64,000 bases of DNA, taken from contig CM066035.1 of assembly GCA_033557465.1 (NCBI GenBank), positions 904,301,309 to 904,365,308 on the forward strand, read 5' to 3'. A program made the position numbers and the translations under genes. The notes beneath the pieces are model-generated. The model was not told the DNA's origin and did no database searches. It was given only the letters and a program-made list of their open reading frames with translations. Source of the DNA: Ichthyophis bannanicus. Taxonomy: Eukaryota; Chordata; Amphibia; Gymnophiona; Ichthyophiidae. Positions 42,811 through 55,772 of the stretch are shown here, piece after piece. The number at the start of each line of letters is the position of its first letter. The stretch's first letter is position 1.

Positions 42811-43221
42811 ACTCCTTTTCCCTCTTCCATATCAAGTTGCTCAAACCTGGAACCAAGGTGCCCATCACCTTCTCCTCCACCCCCTCTCCCCCACTTCATA
42901 TAACATTTGTCCCAGATCTGCCTGCAACAACTCTGGTAACCTTTCGATAACCAGGGTGTGATTTGGGGGGAGGAGGTGGGTGTGAAATATAATATAGGGA
43001 GACAAATTCCCCAGGCAGCTGCGAACGAAGACTTATGGTGCCAGATCCCAGCACTGGGTACGATTTAAACTGGAAGCAGAAAAGAACAGGGAGGAAACCA
43101 ACCGGTCCCCCAAAAAAAAGACTAAATTAGAAAACAAATGCTTTAAAATGTGTTAACGAGTACAGTAGATGAGGGCGTCTCAGCCCTCTCCTGAAGGCAC
43201 ATCTGACCAGTTCAGTTTCCG

Positions 43222-43375
43222 GAGATAGAGCAGCAACCTAGTGGTTATAGCGCAGTAGAGAAGCTTAGGACTAAAGCCTTCCTCACGTCGCCCTGCAATG
43301 CCTCAGGTGCAGCTTGTAACCTGCCTTGAGCTCACATTTGGAAAAGATGAGTCATTAATTTTAAAATCCTAAAGG
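43222..43375 (+). mobile_element. tRNA-derived SINE, decayed
   Basis: GCAACCTAGTGGTTATAGC (box A region), then a diverged box B, and a tail GTAACCTGCCTTGAGCTCAC typical of the shared LINE/SINE 3' end. Confidence 0.6.
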
Positions 43376-43424
43376 GTCTCCAATAGATGCAAATGTATCT
43401 GATGCAGATTTATTGTAGCAGTCC

Positions 43425-43475
43425 TGAAACCCGGACTGGCTGGGTGTACCTCAGGTCGAGGACTGAGCAACACTG
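43425..43475. repeat. Fragment of hAT-like MITE end
   Basis: GACTGGCTGGGTGTACCTCA then GGTCGAGGACTGAGCAACAC, followed by TGC, parallels the right arm of the complete MITE at 52,523-52,716 (GATTGGCTAGGTGTGTCCCG, GAGGACTGGGTTGAGAATCA). Confidence 0.55.
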
Positions 43476-43869
43476 CATTAAATTAATATCAAAATGTTTT
43501 AATTCCAATAAGCATCCCCAGGCTCCAAGGTGGTCTGATTTCTTTCCAGGATGTAGACACTGGGCCCGATTTTCGAAGGCATTTATACAGGTAACTTCCC
43601 TAGTTATTTTGATATTTAAGCACAGAATGGTAGATTTTAGAAACTTGTCTGGTGCAGGCATCATGTCATGCATGTAAAGTGCACATCTTGGAGGGTCAGA
43701 GGTAGGGAGACTGCTGACTCCAGAGGAGGTGAGGCGACCCACAGTACAGCTTGCTTCACTCTTCCCCACCAAGGCCAGAATTAGAAATGGGCAGCTACCG
43801 AGGCCGAAAAGCCCTTTGGAGGTGGATAAATGCAAGCTGATCAAACAGCCAGGAAGGAGGGGAGGGGAG

Positions 43870-44070
43870 AAGTGGCCTTGTGGGTAGAGATATGTCCAAG
43901 AGCCAGTAAGACCAGAATTCAAATCTCACCAATGCTCCTTGGGCAAGTCACTTAACCCTCCATTGCCTTAGGTATAAATTTAGATTGCAATTTCTCTGGG
44001 GATAGGGAAATACCAACTGTACCTAGGACTTTACTGGAAAGACACGGCCTAAATATAAATACTTGCTTGC
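43870..44070 (+). mobile_element. tRNA-derived SINE
   Basis: TTGTGGGTAGAGATATGTCC (diverged box A), AGAATTCAAATCTCACC (box B), then CCTTGGGCAAGTCACTTAAC and CCTCCATTGCCTTAGG, the hallmark mid-region of this SINE family, and a tail ending TAAATATAAATA. Confidence 0.75.
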
Positions 44071-46440
44071 TAGTCTCACCATCCAAGTGGGGGAGGAGGG
44101 GAAGACAGCAAAAATGGACTGAGGATCAGAGGGGTGCAAACATGTGTGGCTGCCCCAGAGTGCTAAAATACCTTATTACAGCCAGGTTTTCCACTAACAC
44201 AGCCTCCGTCAGCTGACTGTCAAGGAGAAGGCGGGAGCAGTCCAACAGTCCCTGGGAAAACTAAGAAAAAGAGGGCAAAGCAAAACCAACCATGACAGCA
44301 GCAGAGGCAGGGAGCAGTGACCTTCTACAGACTCTCACATTTCTTCAACGGGCCGTAAAGCTGACATAGCCACCTCACACTTATTTTCCAAGCAGACAAA
44401 TTTATTTGAGAGCAAGGAATCTAGCGCGGTGCTTCGGCACTCCTCACTGGTTATAAATCAGGAGCCTGCCTTTTTCCTGCCACCTCCAATTTTTTCTCAC
44501 AACGCTCCAAGGGACTTTGTTTCGCTCCTCAAGCCTTGATTTTCACTAGATATTACAACAAAAACTGTGAATCAAGAAAGCAAAATATAATCGGGCGGAC
44601 TGCGGTAAGCAAGCATCAGTACGTGTATAGTATGTACACTGAGTCTTCATCATTGACTCTTTCTGCCACTACCATGTTGGGACGGAGTCAGGAGAGTTGA
44701 AAGGCAGGCCGAAACCACATGGATAGTCGCTGAATACTGCCGTTATGGGGAGCCTTTTGGGCTGCTACCTTCACGTCACTCTAAGTCTACCCCAGCACTA
44801 TATTCATAGTGGCAAAAGGGTTAGACAGGTTTTCAGCCCACCATTACAGTATGTGTAGAGGGGCTGAAAATTGACAGATTATGAAGTTACAGGCTTACCG
44901 GCCACTGATAAACATAGTAATATATTTTGGAAACTGAACCGGTCATTGAAACAACTGGCTGGCACTGCTCTGACATACCATGACTCCAGTGAATATTTTA
45001 GTTTTTGGGTTCCAAGAGATTCCCAATCAGCTGCTGAAACACTTACCACATGTGTGGATACAGCAGACCCATTCTAGTATACAGAATCCCTTCAGAAATA
45101 AAGAAATACGATAAAATAGAATTAATAAATGCTGGTTTCTTTCATATTCTCACGCTCTATTCCTGCTGGTAAGCAACCCAGGCCTCTGACCCCCTACTGT
45201 GATCAAGGATCACAAATCCGAGGTCCCATGCAAGGGTCCAACAGGGCAACGAAGGACATCTATGGGAGGGAATATGCTTGTTCCATAAACAGAAAGAAAA
45301 AATTCTTTCCATTAGAATTATATTTAGCATAACTGTAAAAATGATATGTCTAGTGCTAGACAGTAGTGCTGCACATAGATGATGGACTTTCTCAGTTCCA
45401 TCAACATTCTGGCTGGCTGTGCTGAAATGGTGCTTATAGCAGGAACTGTATAGATTTATAAAAGTTTGAAGTGCCTCTTCCTGATATGCAGACAGGCATA
45501 TGAGATTTCCGACTTCAGGAAAAGCAGATTAATGAGGGATCACCATCTGAAAAGTGTGCTTTTCTGTTAACACGGTATCTTCTTGCCCAAGGCTCTATAA
45601 GCAAATGCTTACTCTTGTAACTGCCAACTTCTGTCTTGCTGAGACAGAGAAATGTGTGGGACACCCGCGCTACTTTCCAGAACGCTCCTCGGTTTCCCTT
45701 TTCGTTACATCTTCCTGCTGAGTCAGCGATTTTCAGAAGCTTTTTAAACTTTTTTTTTTTTTTTAACCACAGCTGCAGCAAATCCAATCCATGTCCAAGT
45801 TTTTTTTTTTTCTGCAAACTCCAGAAACTGTAAAGGGAAATGGTGTTACGCAAAACAGAGACTCTAATGAGCTCCAAGAAAAACCGCTCAAGCAACAGCA
45901 GAACGTAAATGATGGTGCATCACATGTGGTGTCCAAGCCAGACGTCTCATCGGGATGTCGAGTTCTGCTTGACGGCTTATTTTTAGCCTGCTTTTCAGAG
46001 AGAGGCTTATCAATTATCAGTATTCAGGGCATGTCGGGGGACCAAGAGGAATCAGACATAGATATTTCCCCTCTCAATTCACGGGTTCTCTGAATACACG
46101 TGTGCAACGGTTATCCCCTAATACATTTTGTCTTTATATCTGCTCTGCATCCAATGCACATCAAATTTCAGCCAAAAGTGGGAGATGCAGCAGGCTCATG
46201 AGAGGGGCATTTCGGGGAGGGGAAGGATCCATGTGCAGTTCCACCATCTACGTTTTTGCCAACTACGCAATCTGACAATCCATGTGACCCAATAAAATGT
46301 TCAAGGCCATGTTGGAAGGACATGATAGTGTTATAATACTTGGATTCACATATTGCACAAAGATTGCTTACAGTCATGTCACCTAATAACTTTCTGGTTT
46401 TGCACACTGACTTTTCTGGTCATGTCAGGGGGGGTTTATG
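44071..46440. other. No gene seen
   Basis: T-runs at 45,750-45,764 and 45,800-45,811 and A/T-rich stretches. A 126-codon minus-strand ORF (45,515-45,895) is driven by the homopolymers. No domain is recognised. Confidence 0.45.
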
Positions 46441-47445
46441 AAGATCCTCCTACTACTACTGAACATTTGTATAGCGCTACAAGACGTATGCAGCGCTGCA
46501 CAGACACATGTCAAAGATGGTCCCTGCTCTTTTGAGCTTACAATCTAGTCAAGACAGACAACACAGTAGCTGTAGACATGGGATACAGCTGGGGGAATGG
46601 TAAGGAAATACAAAGGAGATAAGGTGAGTCAAGATCCGAAAACGGCAGCGAAGAGGTGAGTTTTCAGCCCGGATTTGAAAAGGGTCAGAGAAGGCGCCTG
46701 ATGTACAGACACAGGTAGTTTGTTCCAGGCATAAGGAGCAGCAAGGTGAAAGGAGCGAAGTCTGGAGTTAGCAGTAGGAGAGAAGGGCACAGATAGAAGC
46801 AATTTGCCAGAAGACCAGAGTTCCCGAGGAGGGGTGTAGGGAGAGATAAGAGAGGAAAGGTAGGGAGGAGCTGCAGAACGAATGCACTTTTAGGTCAGCA
46901 GGAGAAGCTTGAACTGGATGCGGAAACGGATAGGGAGCCAATGAAGTGACTTGAGAAGAGGGGTAATATGGGCATGACGAGACTGGCAGAAGATTAGCCG
47001 TGTAGCAGAGTGTTGAACAGATTGAAGGGGAGAGAGATGATTCAGCGGGAGACCAGCAAGGAATAGGTTACAGTAGTCAAGACAGGAGGTGACTAAGGAG
47101 TGGCTAAGTGTTTTAGTAGTGCGTTCAGAAAGGAATGGGCAAATGTTGTTGATGTTGTAGAGAAAGAACAACAGGTTTTAGCTATCAGTTGGATGTGTGT
47201 GAAGAAGGGAGGAGTAGAGAGTTATCCCACAGACTGAGAAAGGAGGAAGGGGAGAGGAGGGTTTAGGGGGAAAAATAAGATGCTCAGTTTTGGCCAGGTT
47301 CAATTTCAAGCGGTAGTGAGACATCCAAGCAGCAACGTCAGGAAGGCAGGCAGAGATCCGGGCCTGGATTGCCAGCGAGTTTTCAGGTGTAATGTGGTGT
47401 ATGTTGGCAGGAATATTTGTACTCTGCAAATATGCAGATTATGTC
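46441..47445 (-). mobile_element. L2/Rex-like LINE, 3' half with broken RT
   Basis: Minus-strand frames: SACLPDVAAWMSHYRLKLN and LAKTEHLIFPPK (47,178-47,429), then VTSCLDYCNLFLAGLPLN and HITPLLKSLHWLPIRFRIQF (46,890-47,171). The 3' part has TGTAAGCTCAAAAGAGCAGG, CAGCGCTGCATACG and TAGCGCTATACAAATG, with a short CAGTAGTAGTAG end, typical of L2-type 3' ends. A stop and frameshift lie near 47,175. Confidence 0.82.
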
Positions 47446-49325
47446 ACCTAATAACTTTGGGTTTGCATCCAATTCACTCCAAAGCTTTAGGAGATGTCAA
47501 GGGGACCAAGAGGAGTGGATATGCATAATTTTTTTCTGGGACAAAATGGGTCCGTGCATTCTGGAAAGCAGGCTCAATTAATTCTGTGTGGAACTTTCTA
47601 GCTTATACAAAGGCCTTTCGTTTGGCTGGATGCCATGCTCTGTTAGCCTTTATACAAGCAGGACTGGCACCTCATCCTGCACAAATAAACAAACTGATTC
47701 ACTCCTCCACCTCACCCCCCTCCCCTCCCCTCAGAAAAGGAAATCAGAACCAGAAATTCCTGCCTGCGAAAGGGAACAAGACGGGATTGGATCTGCGTGT
47801 TCAATTGCCTAGGGTGAAGTGGCAATCTTACCTACCAGCAAGTACCTGAATGTAACTCACCTTGAACTACCACTGGAAAGGTGTAAGCTAAATACTAATA
47901 AATAAAATAAAATAAAATGCATTTTTCCTAGCAAAGAAAGGTGCCGTGCTCATATGCGGCTCTCTTTCATTAATACATGAGCACCACGGGTCAGTTTTAT
48001 CAGGCAATGAAAAAAGTGCTGATACTCAATACCACCAAGTACCCCCTCGAAAAACCCTGCCTACCAGTAATATTCACTTCCAGGCCTCAAGGGCCACAAA
48101 CATTTCGAATTTTTGGGACTTCCCTAATGAGTATCAAGAGATAGCTTTGCCTACAATGGAGCTAGTACGCGTGCAAATCTACCTTTTGCACATCCATTAG
48201 GAGTATCCTGGAAATCTGAATCGTTTGTGGCCCTCGAAGACCATCAGTGAACATCACTGCTATATTCCAAGGTGGGGAAAGCCTCGCTAACTCATTTGTA
48301 AGTCCACCAATGGAGAGCTAAAGCAGGGAAATGCAGAACAAATCCTACAAGGCTCTCAGTCAAATTCAAGAAACTTTATCAGCACGACACATTGTACATA
48401 TGTTGGGAAAGTAATATGTAGAACGGTAAAAGGAAAGCCAACTATGCACAGACCAGACGATAACAAGGCCAATTCCAGATTTCTGGTGCTATTCGGTGTT
48501 GTCAGAGTTATGGTTTTTGGTTTGTACATGATGATCATGTGAGACTAGGGGCAACTCATATAGTTTACTGCCCAGCTGGGAAAATTTGGGGGATTGGCTG
48601 CCATCCACAGAAGTACAGTCACGGGTTTTGTCCACTGTTTTGAAACTCAAACACCATCCAACTAAGAAAGCTTTCTGGAAAACTTCTAATCTAGTAAGAA
48701 CACTTTCCTGGAGGACAGAAAGTTTCTGAATTCAAAATTTGAAGCCCAGACAATAAGGTTTTCCTCTTTCAAACAAGGGTCATGTAGCATATGACCTGTC
48801 AAGACCAGCAAGGTCAATAGGAACCACGATTTAGGAGTGACAAAAGTCAACTAAAGAAAATGTGGCATTAGCTGAGAAAATAAATTTGTGCTACACCAAA
48901 GTCCTAGCTGACAAAATGATGTCTGGAGCCTATATCATATAATTTCTGTTGCTGTAATTTACTTTGCCTATTTCCGAACTGATATCACTGTTCTAATTGG
49001 TCATTTTACAATAGTTATACTGGTAATATAAGGTAAATTGTCTAACTTAGGCTACACTAGTTGTACACCACCTTGGGTGAATCTCTTCAAAAAGATGGTT
49101 AACAACTATGAATAAATAAATTAAGGGGGTTATTTTGGAAGCCTCATTCATGATTTGTACATGTATAATGAAGCATACACATATGAAAATTACATCTACA
49201 TGTAAATAGCCAATTTAGAAAAGGTTCCATTTACACGTGGATGTCTTTAGTATGTGGAAGTTTCAAGATGGTGTGTTGGGGCTGTAGTCTGGACAGGACA
49301 AAAATGTACACAGTTCTTCCTCCTT
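47446..49325. other. Two LINE/SINE tails and a decayed palindromic MITE, no gene
   Basis: 3' tails with TGTAACTCACCTTGAACTAC then TAAATAAAATAAAATAAAAT (47,845-47,917) and TTGTACACCACCTTGGGTGA then AATAAATAAATTAAG (49,057-49,127). A decayed MITE-like palindrome lies at 48,082-48,245 (GGCCTCAAGGGCCACAAAC / GTTTGTGGCCCTCGAAGACC). Confidence 0.5.
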
Positions 49326-49328
49326 TTG

Positions 49329-49555
49329 GGGTAGAGGAGTAGCCTAGTGGTTAGAGCACTGGCTTTATAATCAAGCAACCAGGGTTTAATTCCTGCTGGT
49401 ACTCCTTGCAGCCTTGGGCAAATCACTTAACCCTCCATTGCTTCAGAAGAAAGGCCTGGCAATCTACTTCCGGTCACACTGCTAAGAAAACCCAGGAGCT
49501 GCTGGGTCACCAGGAGTCAGCATTGGCTCAAAGACACAGATTCAATTTAATTCCT
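49329..49555 (+). mobile_element. tRNA-derived SINE, best-preserved copy
   Basis: GGAGTAGCCTAGTGGTTAGA then GCACTGGC (box A region), CCAGGGTTTAATTCCTGC (box B), GCCTTGGGCAAATCACTTAA and CCCTCCATTGCTTCAG. It is followed by a distinct body, GAAAGGCCTGGCAATCTACT to GGAGTCAGCATTGG. Confidence 0.85.
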
Positions 49556-52514
49556 CCTTTCAAATAGGGAATACACGTGTATCTCCAAAATTGTCTACAA
49601 CAGGATTGCCACCTGGTACCTGGCCCAGGTAGGTTTTAGAATGTGTGTTTTGGGCAGCCCTTAATCCCCCCTCTTTATTTCTCACTCCAAATTAAGATTT
49701 GATTTTAAAAAGCCATTGCTGTAGTTAACTGGCAGAATTTATATGTGCAGGCTTGCAAAATGGGCAACTATACATAGAAGAACCGTCGCTTACATGTGGA
49801 AATTGTGATTTTATAACTTTCCCCTGTGACATCACTGACATGAGGGAGGTGCAGAGTTGAAGTCATTGTCGGGGACGCTTTAAGCACTTACAGGGCCCTG
49901 GGCAAACTGTTGTGGATGGGCCCCTCCTTTCTTTTCACTAATTATTCAAACAGGTAAATAACTAGAGTATATATGTTTGCCTATCTCAGAGTTACCAAGT
50001 TGCCCAGTTCCAGGAATGAGATTTTTTGCCATTTCTGGTTTTAAATTTGCATTGCAATGCAGCATGGTATTTGTAGTCCCTGATTTTACACATTGGAATC
50101 AGTGCTGCATCAGGTTGAATTTGTCAGAAATCCAGGACTGGCTTAAAATCTCACTCATGGAACTGGGTAATTTGGCGACTCTGTTACTTTTTTTTAAAAT
50201 TATTTATTTATGCGACTCTGTTACTTTTAAGTGCTGCCTCTCCTCAGTCCCCACAGCCCGCTTCCTCCCTCGATCCCAGTGTTTCCTGTTCAGAGGCAGC
50301 TACGGCGTCTCTGAGCATGTGCAATGCAGCTTTTCCCTAAGGCCCGCCTCTGAACAGGAAGTGACCCGAACAATCCCATACACTACAATCTGCTCCCACA
50401 ATTTTTTGTCAGACTACATCAAGGTTGCTATGAAAAACACCCTCTGTTCTAGTCCATTTTATTCTTGTTTAAGTGATCATGCAACAGTGCTCCAATAAAA
50501 TCTGCCACGCAATTGCCAACACGACTTGTTGCGTTTCGAACCCGCTACAAACTAGGTTCTGCTTCAGGGCACTCTAGCGGTACTTATCTGAATGATATTA
50601 TCCTCTCCATCGTAAAAATCTCCTTCAGGAATACTGACGAGTTATTTCCAAGATCATACTGAGTATCCTATACTGGTCCATTTGAGTATCGTATACTGCT
50701 CCACTGTGTATGTATAGTGATCTGACAGGAAGTGACAAAACCAAGGGAGAAGGCAGGCCATACAGCGGGGTGAGGCTGCGCTAGGAGTGGTCAGGAACCC
50801 TGCGCCGCTTGCCACTTTTGCTGTTCCAAATGTCACAGCACCAAGAGAGCAGAGAAGTGCTGTGGTCCAAGAAAGTTCATCTCTGTGCAGCCACAATAAC
50901 TCCGCCCCTAATGTCGCTTTCCCAGCATCACCCGCGCTGACCAGAGGTTCAATTGAGGAATTGCGACTCATATCCCATCAATGTAGGAGGCCTGCAGGAA
51001 GTTGTGTTTTTACCTAAGGGCCCCCTATTATGGAGCTCCCGGGGCAACTGCCCCTTTTGTCATTGATAAAAGCGGCCCTGGCCATTGTTTTCACAAATGT
51101 GGAGGTTTATCAAATGGCTCCCCCCTTGATTCGGCATATCGGCACATACACGTGCACTTTGGCACCTCCCTAGTCAGTATTTTAGAAAAGGTTCCTCGTT
51201 TAGCAGAGCCTTTTCTAAAATACCGCTGGAACTATAAACATTGACACCTCGATATCTCAATTATGACCTACAAGGCCTTTCTAACACAAGCCTTGAAATA
51301 AATCAAATATGGAGGTTGGCACTCAATGCCTGCTCAGAAGCAGGTGCGTCAGATAATTGCTCATTTTCTCTTGGGGTTTGTATCCATGATCGAGGAGGCA
51401 ATTGAGTTTACCCCTCTGACAGTGGCAGAAATTCAAATTCTGAGCCCCCAGCGAGGGTGAAGTCTACTTTAGAAGATATGGGAGTAGTTGCAAGTTGGAT
51501 TCATTATTCCTTGGGGCCCCACCCTGCACCGTAGGGGCCCTTGGGCAGTATTTACGCCACTGCCCTCTGGTGTTTAAACCTCAATATGTGCCCAAAAGGT
51601 TTTAGAATACTCAACTCCTTAAACGGCTCTTCTCAGGCCTCTGATTTTATGAAATTCAGAACTTACATGCATTATCATGGATATTTACAAACCCGATTTT
51701 CAAAAAAAGCTGCACTCCTAAATGTTTGCCCTATTTTCAGCCACACTTAGAAGCCGAAGTCTTGAGCTGAAAACTCATCCTAATTTAGGAGTTTAAAATG
51801 TATGCTCCTAAATTTAAGCCCACTGTTCATTTGTCTAGATTTATGAGCTTAATTTAGGTGCCTAGTGTTGAAAATCAGTGCTAAGCTCCTAACATTTTTT
51901 GCCCACCCTAAATCTGCCCCCAATGCCGCCTACTTTTTATGCTCCTAAATTTAGGAATTTAGAGAAATTTAAAAAAAAATATTTAGGCACTCAGACCTAA
52001 TAAATTTTCAAAGAGGTCAATTTAGGCGCATAACTCTCAAAGTTAGGAGCATGAATCATTTGAATACGGGGCTCTACATACGTAGGCTGCAAAATCATCA
52101 CTTACACAGGTAAATACCGGCACTTAGACGGGCAGAACCAGGAGTGATGCGCCCTTCTTTTGAACATGTTTCTTACTAACCATATTTCAAGGTACCACAC
52201 TAAATTTCGTTACATGGATTGTCCATTCATCCTAATATGAAAATCCAAAGGTGCTTCCCCCTCAACTGTTTTGGCCGTATTTTGCTTGAGTTCATTATCT
52301 CCAAGACAATTAATCACTGCTGCCAGTCTCTCAGTTATGCTTACTAAATTATTCATTCTTCCCTTAGGCATTGCAGAAAAGATCTGAACATCTAAAAAAA
52401 AAAAAATCTATCTCCTGCAGTCTTCAAAACTTTGCACAATAGAAGCGTATATATGTTAAATAAGGACAGTAAGAGGATTGATCCCTGTGGAAGTCTGCAA
52501 TCTAATTCCAAAAT
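49556..52514. other. No gene; small hairpins and a motif-rich old repeat
   Basis: A perfect 15-base inverted repeat (TTCCTGTTCAGAGGC at 50,283 and its complement at 50,346). A 14-base hairpin TATTTTAGAAAAGG / CCTTTTCTAAAATA at 51,178-51,224. From about 51,600 to 52,170 TTTAGGxxCxTAAA-type motifs recur on both strands, as in a decayed repeat. The 173-codon ORF at 49,977-50,498 has no recognised domain. Confidence 0.5.
50533..50567 (-). ncRNA. Hammerhead-like motif, second copy (weak)
   Basis: On the minus strand CTGAAGCA, then a stem GAACC...GGTTC, then GAAAC. This is the same CTGAAG-stem-GAAAC arrangement as at 57,825. The core position expected to be A9 is C, so activity is unlikely. Confidence 0.25.
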
Positions 52515-52522
52515 CTCTACGG

Positions 52523-52716
52523 CAGGGGTTCTAAACCCAATCCTTGAGACACACCTAGCCAATCAGCTTTTCAGGATAACTACCATGAATATGCATGAGA
52601 GAGATTTGCATACACTGCCTCCAATATATGCAAATCTCTCTCATGCATATTCATGGTGGTTATCCTGAAAAGCTGATTGGCTAGGTGTGTCCCGAGGACT
52701 GGGTTGAGAATCACTG
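52523..52716. mobile_element. Palindromic hAT-like MITE (complete)
   Basis: A 194-base near-perfect palindrome with ends CAGGGGTTCTAAACCCAAT and CAGTGATTCTCAACCCAGT (as reverse complement). It is flanked by 8-base duplications CTCTACGG (52,515-52,522) and CTCTAAGG (52,717-52,724). CAG-type ends and 8-base duplications are hAT features. Confidence 0.88.
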
Positions 52717-52724
52717 CTCTAAGG

Positions 52725-55135
52725 CAAATCACTGCAATCACTCCTAAAAGATATTACTGAAATGGCTGTTCTCGCTGGGCCTGTCGGCACTTACACTTAT
52801 GAACTCCTACGCACCCCAGCAAAGCCTTTCACAAAATACATGGGAAAGAGTGAACGTCCTAGCTTGAATGTTCCATGTCCTTCCTATGCAAAATTGGGCT
52901 TCACATCTAACACGCATCCAGGTACTTGATTCAAAACGTATATTGCAAACTACTAAAATTTGATATGTGCAGTGCCACTTCTGCTGTTAAATCCAGCAGT
53001 CCATCGATCAGGACCCTATCATTTGAAGGGGGAGGACAATTTAACAAAATACCTAAGGCCTGTTTGCCATGGAAAATCAAAATAAATACAACACCCACCA
53101 GTACTGTAGGGCACAGTGCAGCTTCTTATAAGGAATTGGTCTTAAAGGCAGGTCACTGTACCATCAGGGAGTTTGCAGTTATTTCACAAAATACATCACA
53201 TTTTATTCTGTAGTAATGCAAAGTATGTAAAATATGTCAGTGCTAGTGGTGGGGGTGGTGGAGGGGTTAGTGAGCCTGCTACTGCCATCCCAGACCTCAA
53301 AAAAACATGGGCCAGACCCTCTGAAGTCTTCAGGGGACAGTAGCATTCGCAATAGCAAGCAAAGGGATTGCCAAGGGGTGCACACTCCCATGACCTACAG
53401 CAGCCTTCTCCCCCTTCTACGTGGATTTCCTGATACCAAAGAAACCAACTCTAGAGGAGCGGCTGCTGTGGAGCCAATGGGAACACGCCCATGATAGTGC
53501 CGTCTGAAAATGTCCATTGGGCTAGTACCAACCAAATGAGGGTAGGAAGAAGAGGACCCACGAAAGAGCAATGGGGGGGAGAGAAGGGAGAAGAATGGGG
53601 AAAAGATCATTGAGGGGAAGTAAAAGGCATGGGAAGGGGCCATGTTGGGAGGATAGGAAGCTCAAGAGCTGGAGTTCAGGGAGGCTCAAAGATCGGACAT
53701 GATGAGGGAGGGAAAGAATCAGGGAAGGGAAGAGGAAGATCTGGAAAATGGTCATGGAGAAAGAGAGGACTTGGGATTGAAGTGACTGCAGGACAGAGGC
53801 AGTAGGTGGAGGGGAGAGAATCAAAGACTTGCGATCTGGTAAGGCTCAAGGATTGAAGATGGGGGTCTGGGGTAGTAGAAAGAGGTTTCAAAAGGGTCAT
53901 GAGAGGAGGGAAAGGGTAAGGCCTAAGGATGAAGGGGAGCAGCAGTAGAGTAGGACTTTGGGTCGAGACCTCACCCCTGCATGTCTAAAACTGACCTGAT
54001 AACAAACTTAATTCAGTGGGGTAATGAAGATGGTCTCTTTTCAAGGATGCTACTCTACAACAAGTTAAGGTCGTCTGTGGCCATATTTTAAATCTTCTTT
54101 GCATTTCTACTTCTGGTCTACGCTGCTTCCATATTCCAGTGAGCATCCATGCAAGAACGGAAAACAGTTTACTTTTAATTTAAGCTGTTATGACTTCACT
54201 CTGAAGAAGTTTTCAATCTGTTGAGTGATTCATTGAGGATAATTAAACAAAGGGCTGGCAGGAGCCCTGTAAGATGGAGTTTTGAGGTTTAAAGTGAATA
54301 GACAGTGTCAAACTCATTTAGCCTGAGCCCTCCTTGCACTGAAAAAGGGAAAACACCCTTGGACTGATCATGGCCACTGATATTGTGCAGATGGAGCTTT
54401 CTTCCCATTGCTTCCTGACATGTTTACTTATCGTTTCTCAGCCTTGGATCCTTGTTGGTGGGTTCACATCTTATCCAGCTGCACAGATCCGTTTTCCGAG
54501 GTGAATCGTGCCATTATCTCTTTTTCCCAAGCACCACTGGGAAGCTCTTCAGGGGCTCCAACGGCTCCACCCTATTTCCCCTTGCCCACTTTTCAAGATC
54601 CTACTTCTTTATGGAGTATGAGACAAAACTGGAAAGATTAAAAAATGTATTTGCCACATACACGCCGGCCCTTCTTAAAAAAGAATAACTGTGGCATGCG
54701 TGCATTCAGTTCATTTCATTTCTATGCAAGGTATCGTCACCATTTCCACGAGAAACCGTCTGTAGGCAGTGTATTCACGCTCACCTACTGTGTGTGTAGA
54801 TTCAGGTATATCGACAGTACATTTACGTATAGAAAAAAGACCAAATACATTTGCAATCATAACGGATGGAAACAGCAGCCAGAATTTGTACGAGACAAAG
54901 TCGACAAAAGTAAGACTTGTAAGCATTTGCTAAGCAGTTACATTTTGCTATATCAAAACCCACTTTTTAACCAAAAGATTTATGACTCTCCTAGCTCAGT
55001 TGTATTAAATAAGGCTACTGTATATATACATACAGAGACTGCAGGTATCTTTCTCTAGTTTAGAACTTTGCCTTGAAATATAAAATTTATGCTGTTATGG
55101 TTTCTTCAAACTCTTGTTGTGTTCTCCTGGTGGAA
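52725..55135. other. No gene; purine-rich tract
   Basis: 53,520-53,945 is strongly purine-rich on the plus strand (GGGGGGGAGAGAAGGGAGAA, GGGAAGGGAAGAGGAAG). The minus-strand Leu/Ser/Pro-rich ORFs across it are composition artefacts. The rest is unrecognised. Confidence 0.5.
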
Positions 55136-55139
55136 GACG

Positions 55140-55258
55140 TCTAGTAATGTATGAAGGAGCAGAAGGTATTGTAAAGCTGAGCAGGGGGTGTGGATGGGCA
55201 GACTGGAAGGGCCATATGGTCTGTGTCTGTCATCATGTTCCCTGTTTCTCTGTTTTGA
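55140..55258 (+). mobile_element. CR1-like 3' tail
   Basis: GGATGGGCAGACTGGAAGGG then CCATATGGTCTGTGTCTGTC and ATCATGTTCCCTGTTTCTC matches the sense CR1 3' end at 31,955-32,012. Confidence 0.65.
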
Positions 55259-55559
55259 GTGTTCCAGTATGTCTCTGAATCCTTGTGATAAGTCATCGTA
55301 AATGTGAAGAGCAGACTAGGGCCATCACCCGCAGCAGGTTCTTATCTGTAACTGCCTTTACGTTTAAAAAGTTGGGGAAATAATTTTGTAACATCCATTT
55401 TATCAAAGGTCGGTGGAAAATAGTTGGTGTAAAATCCATTTTAAAAACGAGGTGTACCATCAGCATAAGAAAGAATACAGTTGAGAAACTCTTGTAATCA
55501 TTTATTTGTACGAGATGGGGTAATTTTATAACTAGGCGCCTACATAAGCAGGAAATGTG

Positions 55560-55772
55560 GCATTTTAGAAAGGATGTCCAGGTGCAATCTGGGACGACCA
55601 GGGCAAAACATCTGAGAAAACCCCAGTGACGTTTACATTTTGGCCAGATTCTAGAAACTTGGATGTCTCCAAATGAACAGCTGCAGAAAGGACTTCATAG
55701 ATACCCTGAATGGCATTTTCCAGAAGGAGGATGTCCATATTCATTGGCATTCCAGACACTCAGACGTGCAGT
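55560..55772 (+). repeat. GACGTCC-family interspersed repeat, partial copy 3
   Basis: ATTTTAGAAAGGATGTCCAG then GTGCAATCTGGGACGACC, TAGAAACTTGGATGTCTCC and GGAGGATGTCCATATTC. It begins like the copy at 32,278 and the inverted end at 60,620. Confidence 0.65.

Noticed and set aside
43410..43922. 170-codon minus-strand ORF
   Set aside because: It runs across a MITE fragment and the edge of a SINE, and no domain is recognised.
45515..45895. 126-codon minus-strand ORF with poly-lysine
   Set aside because: The Lys/Phe runs come from A/T homopolymers.
49977..50498. 173-codon ORF as a gene
   Set aside because: No recognised domain or codon pattern, and it contains a hairpin and low-complexity T-rich sequence. 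It is probably a chance ORF.
53395..53900. Leu/Ser/Pro-rich minus-strand ORFs
   Set aside because: Produced by the purine-rich tract.
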